Assembly: GCA_033722575.1 (NCBI GenBank)
Contig: JAWVYU010000144.1
Location: 1-11,963 of the forward strand
Direction of reading: 5' to 3'
DNA: 11,963 nt
DNA from: GCA-2748575 sp033722575
GTDB taxonomy: Bacteria; Pseudomonadota; Gammaproteobacteria; Pseudomonadales; Ketobacteraceae
The translations under genes were made by a program, and so were the position numbers. The notes beneath the pieces were generated by a model. That model saw nothing but the letters and a program-made list of their open reading frames with translations. It did not search any database and was not told the DNA's origin. Of this stretch, positions 1 through 6,243 are shown one piece after another; positions within the stretch are counted from its first letter, which is position 1, and every line of letters begins with the position of its first letter.

Positions 1-718
1 CAAGGGGTAATGTAATTAGGTGATTTTCACCGCGTGGGTTCTGTACACCCAGTACCCAGGGCCGGCCATGCCGGTCACCGATAATGCGGGAATCCCCTCC
101 TGCACTGACAATGCCATGGCGTATTCCCTGAGAATAAAGATATTTTATGGCGTTATCCACTGCATGACCCTTGGCAATGCCACCAAGGTCAATTTTCACC
201 CCGGGGCGCAGAAACCGCACCGCGCGGGAGTCCTCCAGCAGCCTGACAGCGCGGTAATCTATCAATGCCCTGGCTTTTTCCAGTGTTTTCACGTCCGGTG
301 CGATCTTCTCCCGGTAATTGTAATGAAAACCAACACTGGCAAAGGTGATATCAAAAGCACCTTCACTCCATTCACCATATTTCAGTGCCAGCGCTATCAG
401 GTCGAACAACTCCTGAGACACAACCACAGGCGCTTCAAATGCCTTGGCATTGATTCGGGCGAGCTCACTGGATTCAATGTAGGGGCTCATCAGGCGGTCA
501 ATGCGATGCATTTCCTCCATCACAGCCCTTATCAGGCGGTCCGCTTTTTCCTGATCTTCCAGCCAGAACTCAACCCGTATCAGGGTCCCCATGGCGGACC
601 CTTCCTGTTTATGCCAGTGAGAATCCTTTCCTTCTCCGGCAACGGCATATCCACCGAAAACCAGAAGCACTGCCATAAGCAGCCCTCTGAATGCCAGACG
701 CGCGCAGGTACAGGTCAT
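1..718 (-). CDS. apbE: FAD:protein FMN transferase (ApbE family), C-terminus cut by window edge
   Basis: I translated the minus strand from the ATG at 718-716 and found 239 open codons running off the left edge. ApbE enzymes transfer FMN from FAD to a Thr/Ser of exported flavoproteins (for example NqrC or RnfG subunits) in the periplasm. Visible family marks are MGTLIRVEFW near residue 43, DRLMSPY (74-80), SSELARIN (83-90), GEWSEGAFDITF (115-126), KIDLGGIAKGHAVD (175-188) and VSAGGDS (204-210). The N-terminus has arginines followed by a hydrophobic stretch ending AVA-GEG, which suggests a signal peptidase I site near residue 27. No lipobox is visible, although some relatives are lipoproteins. 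Roughly the last 100 residues, including the C-terminal metal site, are outside the window. It starts 4 bases after the SDR stop with only a weak ribosome site, so translation is probably coupled. The target flavoprotein is not in the window. Confidence 0.93.
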   Translation of the reverse strand, partial: MTCTCARLAFRGLLMAVLLVFGGYAVAGEGKDSHWHKQEGSAMGTLIRVEFWLEDQEKADRLIRAVMEEMHRIDRLMSPYIESSELARINAKAFEAPVVVSQELFDLIALALKYGEWSEGAFDITFASVGFHYNYREKIAPDVKTLEKARALIDYRAVRLLEDSRAVRFLRPGVKIDLGGIAKGHAVDNAIKYLYSQGIRHGIVSAGGDSRIIGDRHGRPWVLGVQNPRGENHLITLPL

Positions 719-722
719 GAAT

Positions 723-1412
723 TTACCAGGGGATCAGGGTGCCATCGTAGCTGATGAAACTGCCACTCTGGCCTTTGGTGAGTTGCTTGATAACACGACG
801 CATACCGCCCACCGAGGTGCGGGTATCAATCAGGGCATCGGGACCACCCATCTCCGTTTGCACCCAACCGGGGTGAAGGGCAACCACCTTGATCTGGTCA
901 CTCTCCAAATCAATCGCCAGACTTTTTGCCACCGCGTTGACCGCTGCCTTGGAAGACCGGTATATGTAAACACCCCCGGAGCCGTTATCATCAATGGAAC
1001 CCATTTTCGAACTCAAAATAGCCACCGTGGATGACTCTGCTGCCATCAGGTTCTGGTGAAACAGTTCCACCATTTTCAACGGCGCAATGGTGTTGACGCG
1101 AAACACGTCCAGCCATGCCTCTTCATCAATATTACCCAGCAATGCGGTTTTTGGACCATAGATGCCGGCATTGTTAATAAACAAGTGAATTGCCTGGTCG
1201 CCGATAGCCTTGCTGAAGTTGCGTCGGGACACATTATTGGAAACATCCACCGGCAGCACCGTAAGATTACCCTTTGCCTGCAGTTTGTTAAGTTCAGCGG
1301 CTGACTCCGGACTGCGGCACCCGGCAATGACTTTCCAGCCCTCTTCCTGATACTGCCTGACAAACTCCAGGCCGATTCCCCGGTTGGCACCTGTAATTAC
1401 GACTGTTTTCAT
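723..1412 (-). CDS. SDR-family NAD(P)-dependent oxidoreductase (CsgA/sniffer-like)
   Basis: This is a classical short-chain dehydrogenase of 229 residues, the usual size for the family. It shows the Rossmann nucleotide motif TGANRGIG (residues 7-14), NNAG (80-83), Asn107 in the VNT segment, the serine-containing strand LSSKMGSI (133-140) and the catalytic YRSSK (Tyr151, Lys155), followed by PGWVQTEMGG. The GSI and YRSSK context resembles the carbonyl-reductase-like CsgA/sniffer group. The substrate cannot be read from sequence. It is cytoplasmic, with no signal or membrane segment. Its ATG overlaps the greB stop codon (ATGA), and a CAGGGGG ribosome site lies inside the greB end, so it is translationally coupled to greB. 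apbE follows after 4 bases. Known family: NAD(P)H-dependent carbonyl or alcohol oxidoreductases. Inferred: a housekeeping or detoxifying reductase. Confidence 0.92.
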   Translation of the reverse strand: MKTVVITGANRGIGLEFVRQYQEEGWKVIAGCRSPESAAELNKLQAKGNLTVLPVDVSNNVSRRNFSKAIGDQAIHLFINNAGIYGPKTALLGNIDEEAWLDVFRVNTIAPLKMVELFHQNLMAAESSTVAILSSKMGSIDDNGSGGVYIYRSSKAAVNAVAKSLAIDLESDQIKVVALHPGWVQTEMGGPDALIDTRTSVGGMRRVIKQLTKGQSGSFISYDGTLIPW

Positions 1413-1924
1413 AGTTCCCCCTGAAACGGTTCATAACGGACTTCACTGACTTCATAGTAAACGTCACCGGCCGGTGTTTTTACCACAATCTCCTCGCCCG
1501 CCGTTTTCTTTAACATAGCGCGCGCCATGGGCGAGTCAATACTGATCAGGCCTTTACCAGTGTCGATTTCGTCCGGGCCCACGATACGATAACGCACCAC
1601 AGCATCCTCCTCATTGAGAAGTTCCACCCAGGCACCAAAGAAAATCCTGTTCTGATCAGCTGGCTTCTGATCTACGGTTTTCAGAATTTCCAGGCGTTTG
1701 ATCAGGTAACGCAAGCGGCGATCTATTTCCCGTAACTGCTTTTTGCGATAAATGTACTCGGCATTTTCAGAGCGATCACCTTCCGCTGCAGCTTCGGATA
1801 ATGCCCTGGTGACTTCCGGCCGTTTGGTTTCACTCAGATAACGAAGCTCACTGGTCAGCCGGGCTTTGCCCTCTGGCGTGATATAGGGTGAGCCTTTTGG
1901 CATGGGTGGTCTATATCTTCCCAT
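1409..1924 (-). CDS. greB: Transcription elongation factor GreB
   Basis: GreB enters the secondary channel of stalled, backtracked RNA polymerase and stimulates cleavage of the RNA 3' end. The 171-residue protein has the N-terminal coiled coil (about residues 15-85) with the acidic tip GDRSENAEY (Asp50, Glu53), then REIDRRLRYLIKRLE. The C-terminal FKBP-like domain contains FFGAWVELLNEED, YRIVGPDEID and ISIDSPMARAMLKK, all GreB rather than GreA signatures. The frame is open upstream to 2002, but I start at MGRYRPPMPKG because pseudomonad GreB begins this way and because CAGGGGG lies 11 bases before that ATG. The longer start would overlap the preceding gene. The stop overlaps the SDR start by 4 bases, and the exported-protein gene ends only 7 bases upstream, so greB sits inside an operon. 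Confidence 0.96.
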   Translation of the reverse strand: MGRYRPPMPKGSPYITPEGKARLTSELRYLSETKRPEVTRALSEAAAEGDRSENAEYIYRKKQLREIDRRLRYLIKRLEILKTVDQKPADQNRIFFGAWVELLNEEDAVVRYRIVGPDEIDTGKGLISIDSPMARAMLKKTAGEEIVVKTPAGDVYYEVSEVRYEPFQGEL

Positions 1925-1931
1925 AAAACGC

Positions 1932-2588
1932 TTAACCCCCTGACAACAGACCACTGACATCGAAAGCCTTGACATAGGCTTCCATTTCATCGCGACTGAC
2001 ATGCTCGGCGTTAACCATCAGCATGAAATTTCCATCGAAATCGAAAAACGCATCACAGCTGGGTTCTTTCTTGTCACAATAAACGATACCGGAATACCCA
2101 TCCACCGTAACGCTGCGGGAATCCGGGTGGCTGGCACGCAAGGCATGGGCACCCTGAAAACCCATTTTTATGAGTGAGCCCGGTTTCTGGACCAGCGTAA
2201 ACTGCACCCACGGAACCTTGTCCTGTTTTTTCTTGCTGTCTGATTCCAGAAGGTTCTCGCCATCAGGTTCTTCAATGGTCTTGCGGTAACGCTGAATCAC
2301 CGAACTGAACATGCCCAGTTGGACATTGGGTATGGGGGATGCGGCGCCGGACTGACCCTTCACGATGTCCCACCCGGGCAATGGTTTTGGGAAGTAATTG
2401 ATGATTGCGGCTGCCTGGACATCTTTGACCAGATTCATGGCCTGCTCCAGCCGGTCCAGGGTAAGCTGGTAATTACCCTGGTGATAGGCGGCATTGGCCT
2501 CTTTGATGGTATTCTCGATTTCGTCCGCATTTGCCAGCGGCATGCTCAGCATAATAAACCAGAAAATACCGGTGAGTCGTAACAGCAT
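1932..2588 (-). CDS. Exported protein of unknown function (LPxPLPGW-like family)
   Basis: I do not recognise a function. The 218-residue product has a hydrophobic leader ending LANA, with likely cleavage around residues 20-22, so it should be periplasmic. Next comes a helical stretch (about 22-60) with AYHQGNYQLTLDRLEQAMNL, resembling one TPR-like helix pair, then FPKPLPGWDIV (66-76). That recalls a family of proteobacterial hypothetical proteins with an LPxPLPGW motif; I cite it from memory, so it is tentative. The C-terminal half alternates strand-like segments and ends in a module with Cys171 and Cys178 (YCDKKEPSC) that could form a disulfide in the periplasm. The ATG at 2588 has a good AGGGGG site 4 bases upstream. 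It lies between epmC and greB in the same direction, with 7 bases before greB, implying co-transcription. Confidence 0.8.
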   Translation of the reverse strand: MLLRLTGIFWFIMLSMPLANADEIENTIKEANAAYHQGNYQLTLDRLEQAMNLVKDVQAAAIINYFPKPLPGWDIVKGQSGAASPIPNVQLGMFSSVIQRYRKTIEEPDGENLLESDSKKKQDKVPWVQFTLVQKPGSLIKMGFQGAHALRASHPDSRSVTVDGYSGIVYCDKKEPSCDAFFDFDGNFMLMVNAEHVSRDEMEAYVKAFDVSGLLSGG

Positions 2589-2595
2589 GAATCCC

Positions 2596-2650
2596 CCTGT
2601 GTTGTTATTGTCAGAGCCTGTGTTGTTAGCGTGTGTTGTTAGCGTCAGAG
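2596..2650. repeat. Imperfect short tandem repeat at the epmC stop
   Basis: Two 21-base copies (2596-2616 and 2630-2650) match at 18 of 21 positions. A 15-base partial copy (2617-2631) lies between them. All three share the 10-mer TGTGTTGTTA, at 2598, 2619 and 2632. The third copy overlaps the end of epmC including its stop codon, so the pattern looks like local duplication of the gene's 3' end. It falls in the 56-base gap before the exported-protein gene. No stem-loop is obvious. Confidence 0.75.
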
Positions 2651-3238
2651 TATGTCGGACAGCGGAAACAATGTCTTGTTGAGGACAAGGCCCGGCTGAA
2701 AATGTTCAATCAGCGCCTCGGAAAATCGCTTTGCTCTGGGAGGCAACCCCTGATCCAGCCGGTGCTGAACTTCCCGGTGAATATTTTGCCTGAACCCCCG
2801 ATCATCGTGTTCGACACCTGAATCGATGAGAGCCAGGTTATCAGCACTGACGCGAAATCGCCGCCCACAGCTTACCGCAAATATCCACTCCAGTGCCTGG
2901 GGCTTTACCTCCACTGCTTCGAAGGCCTTCTGCTGGGCCAGGCTCCTGCCATCAGGCTCGTACCAGTAACCAAAATCCTCCAGCAGGCGGCGCTCCGGCC
3001 CCGCGACGCACCAGTGGGCAATTTCATGGAGCGCCGAATTGAAAAAACCGTGCGCAAAGACAATACGGTGCTGGCCATGGAACCCATCGGCTGGCAGATA
3101 GACGGGTTCATCATCCCCCTTGATCAGTACTGTGTTTTCACTCTCCAGAAACAGTTGATTGAACAGGCTGATCAATTCATCAACCAATACGGCTTCGCCC
3201 GAATGTTGACTGTGGCTACAAGATGGGCGTATTTCCAT
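2645..3238 (-). CDS. epmC: Elongation factor P hydroxylase EpmC (YfcM family)
   Basis: EpmC hydroxylates the beta-lysylated lysine of translation factor EF-P, the last step after EpmA and EpmB. The product matches E. coli YfcM closely by eye: LIKGDDEPVYLPAD, HRIVFAHGFFNSALHEIAHWC, DFGYWYEPDGR, FEAVEVKPQALEW and VSADNL. The HEIAHW motif (His71, Glu72, His75) and Glu107 in FEAVEVKPQ are the probable metal-binding residues. I chose the ATG at 3238 (197 residues), which is nearer the family's usual length of about 180. A start at 3277 (210 residues) is possible, but a TATGAT box directly before it could be a -10 element, which would exclude it; neither start has a strong ribosome site. It is the first minus-strand gene of the block leading to greB. 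Its presence implies EpmA-type lysylation of EF-P in this organism. Confidence 0.93.
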   Translation of the reverse strand: MEIRPSCSHSQHSGEAVLVDELISLFNQLFLESENTVLIKGDDEPVYLPADGFHGQHRIVFAHGFFNSALHEIAHWCVAGPERRLLEDFGYWYEPDGRSLAQQKAFEAVEVKPQALEWIFAVSCGRRFRVSADNLALIDSGVEHDDRGFRQNIHREVQHRLDQGLPPRAKRFSEALIEHFQPGLVLNKTLFPLSDIL

Positions 3239-3277
3239 AGAAAAACTACAACCTTTTGACGGGATTTTGGGCTCCAT

Positions 3278-3572
3278 ATCATACCCAAACAGGCCTTTTG
3301 CGCCTACGATTCATGAAATAATTCGCTCTATGAAATGCACCTCTAAGAATGCTTTGGACTAAAAACTCCAGAATTAGCGCCTATTTCCGAAATATCTTAG
3401 TAACCAGCGAAAATTATAAGAATTAGTTTTTTCAATTCTGTGGACGATTGGTTCTATACTGAACAACAGGATACAGAAAGTTCCACGAAGCCAAACCTGC
3501 TTATCGCCGACGCGCATTACAATGTGATACGGAACAGGAAGGATAGGCGGCCTGGCAAGAGAGGGTAGTATC
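3278..3572. other. Divergent intergenic region between epmC and the 230-residue protein gene
   Basis: This stretch of about 295 bases is AT-rich compared with its flanks and holds no convincing gene. It should contain promoters for both directions: a plus-strand candidate around 3431-3460, and on the minus strand a TATGAT box next to 3277. Nothing else stands out. Confidence 0.6.
3431..3460 (+). promoter_or_regulatory. Candidate sigma-70 promoter for the 230-residue protein gene
   Basis: TATACT at 3455-3460 is a good -10 box, with TTCAAT at 3431-3436 as a moderate -35 box and an 18-base spacer. Initiation would be near 3467, leaving a leader of about 105 bases before the ATG at 3573. This is pattern matching only. 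Confidence 0.4.
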
Positions 3573-4265
3573 ATGAAACCTCATACAGCTCAGCAAGCAC
3601 AGGACAATGTAATCGACCTGTTCTCACGCAAGCCGGTGGCAGAAGCAGACCGCATGCTGAGAATTGCGCCAGAATTCGATGGCCTGGAAATGCTGTATAC
3701 CAATGATTCATCGCCGGATCGCCTGTACAGCCTCAAGATCGTCTGTTGGGGTTTGCGTGAATCCGGGGAAGTTGTTGGCATGGTGCCCTGGCTGAACCAG
3801 ATTGTTCCCTGTACGGAAATCAATGATCCCCTGAACGGCCGCTGGGAAGGTTACCGGGATCCCGGCACCAACGATATCTTCTATGAACCGCCCATGCACA
3901 AGGTAGTGGAACTGGAAACTGCGGCCAAATATTACACGTATGAAAACCTGGAAGATGATCATATCATTCAGGAAATTCCCGATGCCATCGGCACCCATGC
4001 GGTGCTCACTGAAAACGGCTTTCGCTCCTTTGTTCTGATAGAGGTTTTAAGCTGGAGACTGCTGGCGGGCGGCAAGATACAGGCCATGCTGGTGGATGAA
4101 AACGAGGTGAAGTCCACGCCGGTGCTGCCGGGGGATGATTGCCTCTACCCTGCCCAGGATCGGGAGGACTTTCGCTACTTCTTCCAGCATCGCATTGCCA
4201 ACAAGATCAAAGAACAGGATCCCGAGGCGCTGGCAGCGATCTCGATGCTGATCGAGTCCTGGTAG
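3573..4265 (+). CDS. Cytoplasmic protein of unknown function, 230 residues
   Basis: I do not recognise this family. The product is acidic and has no signal peptide or membrane segment. It begins with a polar segment (1-30, containing NVIDLFSRKP), followed by a mixed alpha/beta body. Distinctive stretches are LYSLKIVCWGLRESGEVVGMVPWLN (about 50-75), NGRWEGYRDP, FYEPPMHKVVELE, and a C-terminal segment rich in acidic residues ending AISMLIESW. The regular composition, a good ribosome site (AGAGGG 8 bases before the ATG), a promoter candidate upstream and a strong terminator downstream all indicate a real single-gene transcript. The alternation of GEVVGMVPWLN and LSWRLLAGGKIQAMLVDENEV resembles a protein with two related beta modules, but I could not establish a repeat. 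The minus-strand neighbours give no functional hint, since it faces away from epmC and towards tusA. Confidence 0.85.
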   Translation: MKPHTAQQAQDNVIDLFSRKPVAEADRMLRIAPEFDGLEMLYTNDSSPDRLYSLKIVCWGLRESGEVVGMVPWLNQIVPCTEINDPLNGRWEGYRDPGTNDIFYEPPMHKVVELETAAKYYTYENLEDDHIIQEIPDAIGTHAVLTENGFRSFVLIEVLSWRLLAGGKIQAMLVDENEVKSTPVLPGDDCLYPAQDREDFRYFFQHRIANKIKEQDPEALAAISMLIESW

Positions 4266-4326
4266 TTATAAATCCAATAGTAAAAAGAATCTCTGCCACA
4301 ACAATCAAGCCACGGTTCAATTAAGG

Positions 4327-4353
4327 ACGGCGCCCTCAGGCGCCGTTTTTTTA
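4327..4353 (+). terminator. Intrinsic terminator of the 230-residue protein gene
   Basis: A perfect 8-base-pair stem ACGGCGCC/GGCGCCGT with a CTCA loop is followed by a run of seven T. It lies 61 bases after the plus-strand stop, and its T run touches the tusA stop codon (4351-4353) on the other strand. On the minus strand no good T run follows, so it mainly serves plus-strand transcripts. Confidence 0.92.
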
Positions 4354-4587
4354 TTCTGCGGCTTTTTTTATCCAGTACAAATAAAGATCCTCTGCCTGCT
4401 CCTGCGCTATCAGCTCATGCTTGAGGAAGTGACAGAATTTGGGAATATCCCGGGTGGTGGAAGGGTCCGTGGCAGTGACCTTCAACACCTCGCCCGGTGA
4501 CATTTCCCTGACTTTCCTGTGCAGCATCATCACCGGTTCCGGGCACATCAGGCCCCGTGCATCCAGCTCATGCTGAAAATCCGTCAT
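4351..4587 (-). CDS. tusA: Sulfur carrier / sulfurtransferase TusA
   Basis: TusA accepts persulfide sulfur from IscS and passes it to the TusBCD relay for 2-thiouridine at the tRNA wobble position; in other bacteria it also serves molybdenum cofactor or sulfur oxidation pathways. The 78-residue product has the family core LDARGLMCPEPVMMLHRKVR with the persulfide-carrying Cys15 in CPEP, then DPSTTRDIPKFCHFLKHEL, almost as in E. coli TusA (81 residues). The frame is open to 4626, but the ATG at 4587 has an excellent AAGGAG site and gives the family length. Its start overlaps the MFS transporter's stop (ATGA), so the two are translationally coupled. TusBCD is not in the window. Confidence 0.96.
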   Translation of the reverse strand: MTDFQHELDARGLMCPEPVMMLHRKVREMSPGEVLKVTATDPSTTRDIPKFCHFLKHELIAQEQAEDLYLYWIKKAAE

Positions 4588-5822
4588 GAAATACCACTCC
4601 TTACTTTCATGCCATTGGCCCACCATAATACCGGAAACAATATCAGGATGCCCAACGCAAAGGTCAGTCCGAAATGCAGTGCGTAGCCGAGCGAGCCCGC
4701 CATAAATCCGCTCAGGCCGTGCAACAGGCCTCCCACCGTTACCTGAATGCTGGCCTGGATGGTGTAGTCGGTACCCGCCAGCTGGGGGCGACAGGCGTCC
4801 ATCATGGCAGTGAACAGGGCGACAGTGGCCATGCCACCGGTAAAATGCTCAATCCCACTGACCCAGGCCACCGCCATCAGCGACGGTGTATCCATCAGGG
4901 CAAGCCAGCCGTAGCCCAGAAAACTGGCCGCCTGGATCAATCCGAAATACAGCAGCGCCCGGACCCGGCCCAGCCTGGGTATCAGCAACCCTGCTACAAC
5001 GGCGCCCACGATGCTGCTTGTCATTCCCAGACCGGCCGACAGCCATCCGATTGTACCCAGTTCCAGGCCGGCATCCACCAGGAACGGTTTGGCCATGGCA
5101 GACCCCATGGAATCGGCCACCTTGTAGAAGGTCACCACCAGCAGCCACCGGGCCACGTTGGGCTGGCGTACAAAGTGAATGAACAAGGTCCATATGGAAG
5201 CCGCCCCGGCTTTTCCCCGCACCGGGAAATCACTTTTTTCCCGGTGCATGAATACCGGTATCGTGGCCAGCAGCAAAGCCAGGGCCAGCAGGTAAAACGC
5301 CGGCTTCCAGCCCAGTGAATCCAGCAGCACCAGTAGCAGGCCACCACCAAACAACATGCCCACCCGGTAGGCGCCCACCTGCACACTGTTACCCAGCCCC
5401 CTTTCTGCCGGTGCCAGGCTCTGTACCGCCAAACCGTCGGTGGCAATATCCTGGGTTGCTGCGAACAGGTTGATGAGAAAACAGAGGAACAGAAGATAAT
5501 AGAGACCGCTGCCACTGATGGTTTCGGGGTCAAACAGAGCGATGGCGAACATCAGCCCCATAAAACAGGCCTGCATGGGCAGAATCCAGCTTTTGTGCCG
5601 CCCGATCCGACGGCTGCCGAACTGGTCCACATAAGGAGCCCACAGGAATTTCAGTGCCCAGGGCACCCCGATCAGCGAAATAAGACCGATTTTTTCAAGA
5701 TCTACCCCATGATCCCTCAGTATGGGCGGGATTGCCTGGCTGAAAAACCCAAACGGCAACCCCTGGGAAAAATACAGACAACTGAGCAAAGTCAGTCGCC
5801 AGGACAAGCTGGACTCTTTCAT
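4584..5822 (-). CDS. AmpG-like MFS transporter
   Basis: This 412-residue integral membrane protein has about 12 hydrophobic segments, as expected for the major facilitator superfamily. AmpG/SLC33-type signatures are visible: YFSQGLPFGFFSQAIPPIL near residues 17-35, ISLIGVPWALKFLWAPYVDQFG (48-69), FAATQDIATDGLAVQ (120-134) and LAPAERGLGNSVQVGAYRVGML. AmpG imports anhydromuropeptides into the cytoplasm for cell-wall recycling, but several AmpG-like subgroups have other or unknown substrates, so I do not give the symbol. The frame continues upstream to 6104, but that part overlaps the divergent ABM gene; the ATG at 5822 puts the first membrane segment in the usual place, with only a weak GGA-type ribosome site. 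The stop overlaps the tusA start by 4 bases. The coupling may be expression convenience or may hint at a sulfur- or thiol-linked substrate (inference). Confidence 0.9.
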   Translation of the reverse strand: MKESSLSWRLTLLSCLYFSQGLPFGFFSQAIPPILRDHGVDLEKIGLISLIGVPWALKFLWAPYVDQFGSRRIGRHKSWILPMQACFMGLMFAIALFDPETISGSGLYYLLFLCFLINLFAATQDIATDGLAVQSLAPAERGLGNSVQVGAYRVGMLFGGGLLLVLLDSLGWKPAFYLLALALLLATIPVFMHREKSDFPVRGKAGAASIWTLFIHFVRQPNVARWLLVVTFYKVADSMGSAMAKPFLVDAGLELGTIGWLSAGLGMTSSIVGAVVAGLLIPRLGRVRALLYFGLIQAASFLGYGWLALMDTPSLMAVAWVSGIEHFTGGMATVALFTAMMDACRPQLAGTDYTIQASIQVTVGGLLHGLSGFMAGSLGYALHFGLTFALGILILFPVLWWANGMKVRSGIS

Positions 5823-5887
5823 TCTGTTTCCGGTTGGTATGACTTGGATCGGTTTTCTGTGGTATGTTTGCCCGCTGTATGAGTAGT

Positions 5888-5900
5888 GGCCTGTCAGGCC
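5888..5900. promoter_or_regulatory. Palindrome between divergent MFS and ABM genes
   Basis: GGCCTG-T-CAGGCC is a perfect 13-base inverted repeat, 21 bases before the ABM start and about 65 bases from the MFS start. It sits where an operator could act on both directions. No regulator gene lies nearby. Confidence 0.35.
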
Positions 5901-5921
5901 CAGGAATTGTATGCAATTATC

Positions 5922-6221
5922 ATGATTAAAGTCATAATCGAGCGCAAAGTAATCCCCGGTGCGGAAGCCCATTACAAGCAGGCGGTAACCAACCTGATGC
6001 GTGCCATTGAGGAGGCCCCCGGATTTGTTACCGGTGAGACCTACCATGAGCTCAACCGCCCCAATCATTTTATTGTGATTGCCAACTGGCAGTCGCTGTC
6101 CCACTGGAAGCGCTGGTTAAATTCCCGGCAACGGCGTTCCGCGGTGCGCGAAATTGCGCCTTTTATGGAAAGAGAAGAAAAGTTCACCGTGCTGGAACGC
6201 CAGGTATATCGCCCCGACTAG
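5922..6221 (+). CDS. Antibiotic biosynthesis monooxygenase (ABM) domain protein
   Basis: This is a small 99-residue protein with the ferredoxin-like ABM fold pattern: IKVIIERKVIPGAEAHYKQAVTNL, then PGFVTGETYHELNRPNHFIVIANWQSLSHWKRWLNS and a C-terminal strand FTVLERQVYRP. ABM proteins are usually dimers. Some are quinone or heme monooxygenases, but many are uncharacterised, so no substrate is assigned. An in-frame GTG at 5886 is possible. I prefer the ATG at 5922 because the family begins just before this first beta strand. AGGA at 5902-5905 is rather far (16 bases), so the start is not certain. The gene is divergent from the AmpG-like transporter and convergent with rlmM, leaving only 22 bases between stops and no clear terminator. 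Confidence 0.85.
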   Translation: MIKVIIERKVIPGAEAHYKQAVTNLMRAIEEAPGFVTGETYHELNRPNHFIVIANWQSLSHWKRWLNSRQRRSAVREIAPFMEREEKFTVLERQVYRPD

Positions 6222-6243
6222 CGAGCCCGGCCCTTTCTGACGG

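Noticed and set aside
20..754. Long plus-strand open frame (244 codons)
   Set aside because: It is antisense to apbE, whose minus-strand translation shows clear family motifs; the plus-strand product has no domain look.
3374..3574. 66-codon minus-strand open frame with GAGG before its ATG
   Set aside because: It overlaps the start of the 230-residue gene and covers that gene's promoter candidate; the product has no recognisable features.
4849..5533. Several open frames of 90-215 codons overlapping the MFS gene
   Set aside because: All are shadows of the AmpG-like transporter, with Gly/Pro/Arg/Trp-rich sequences typical of wrong frames.
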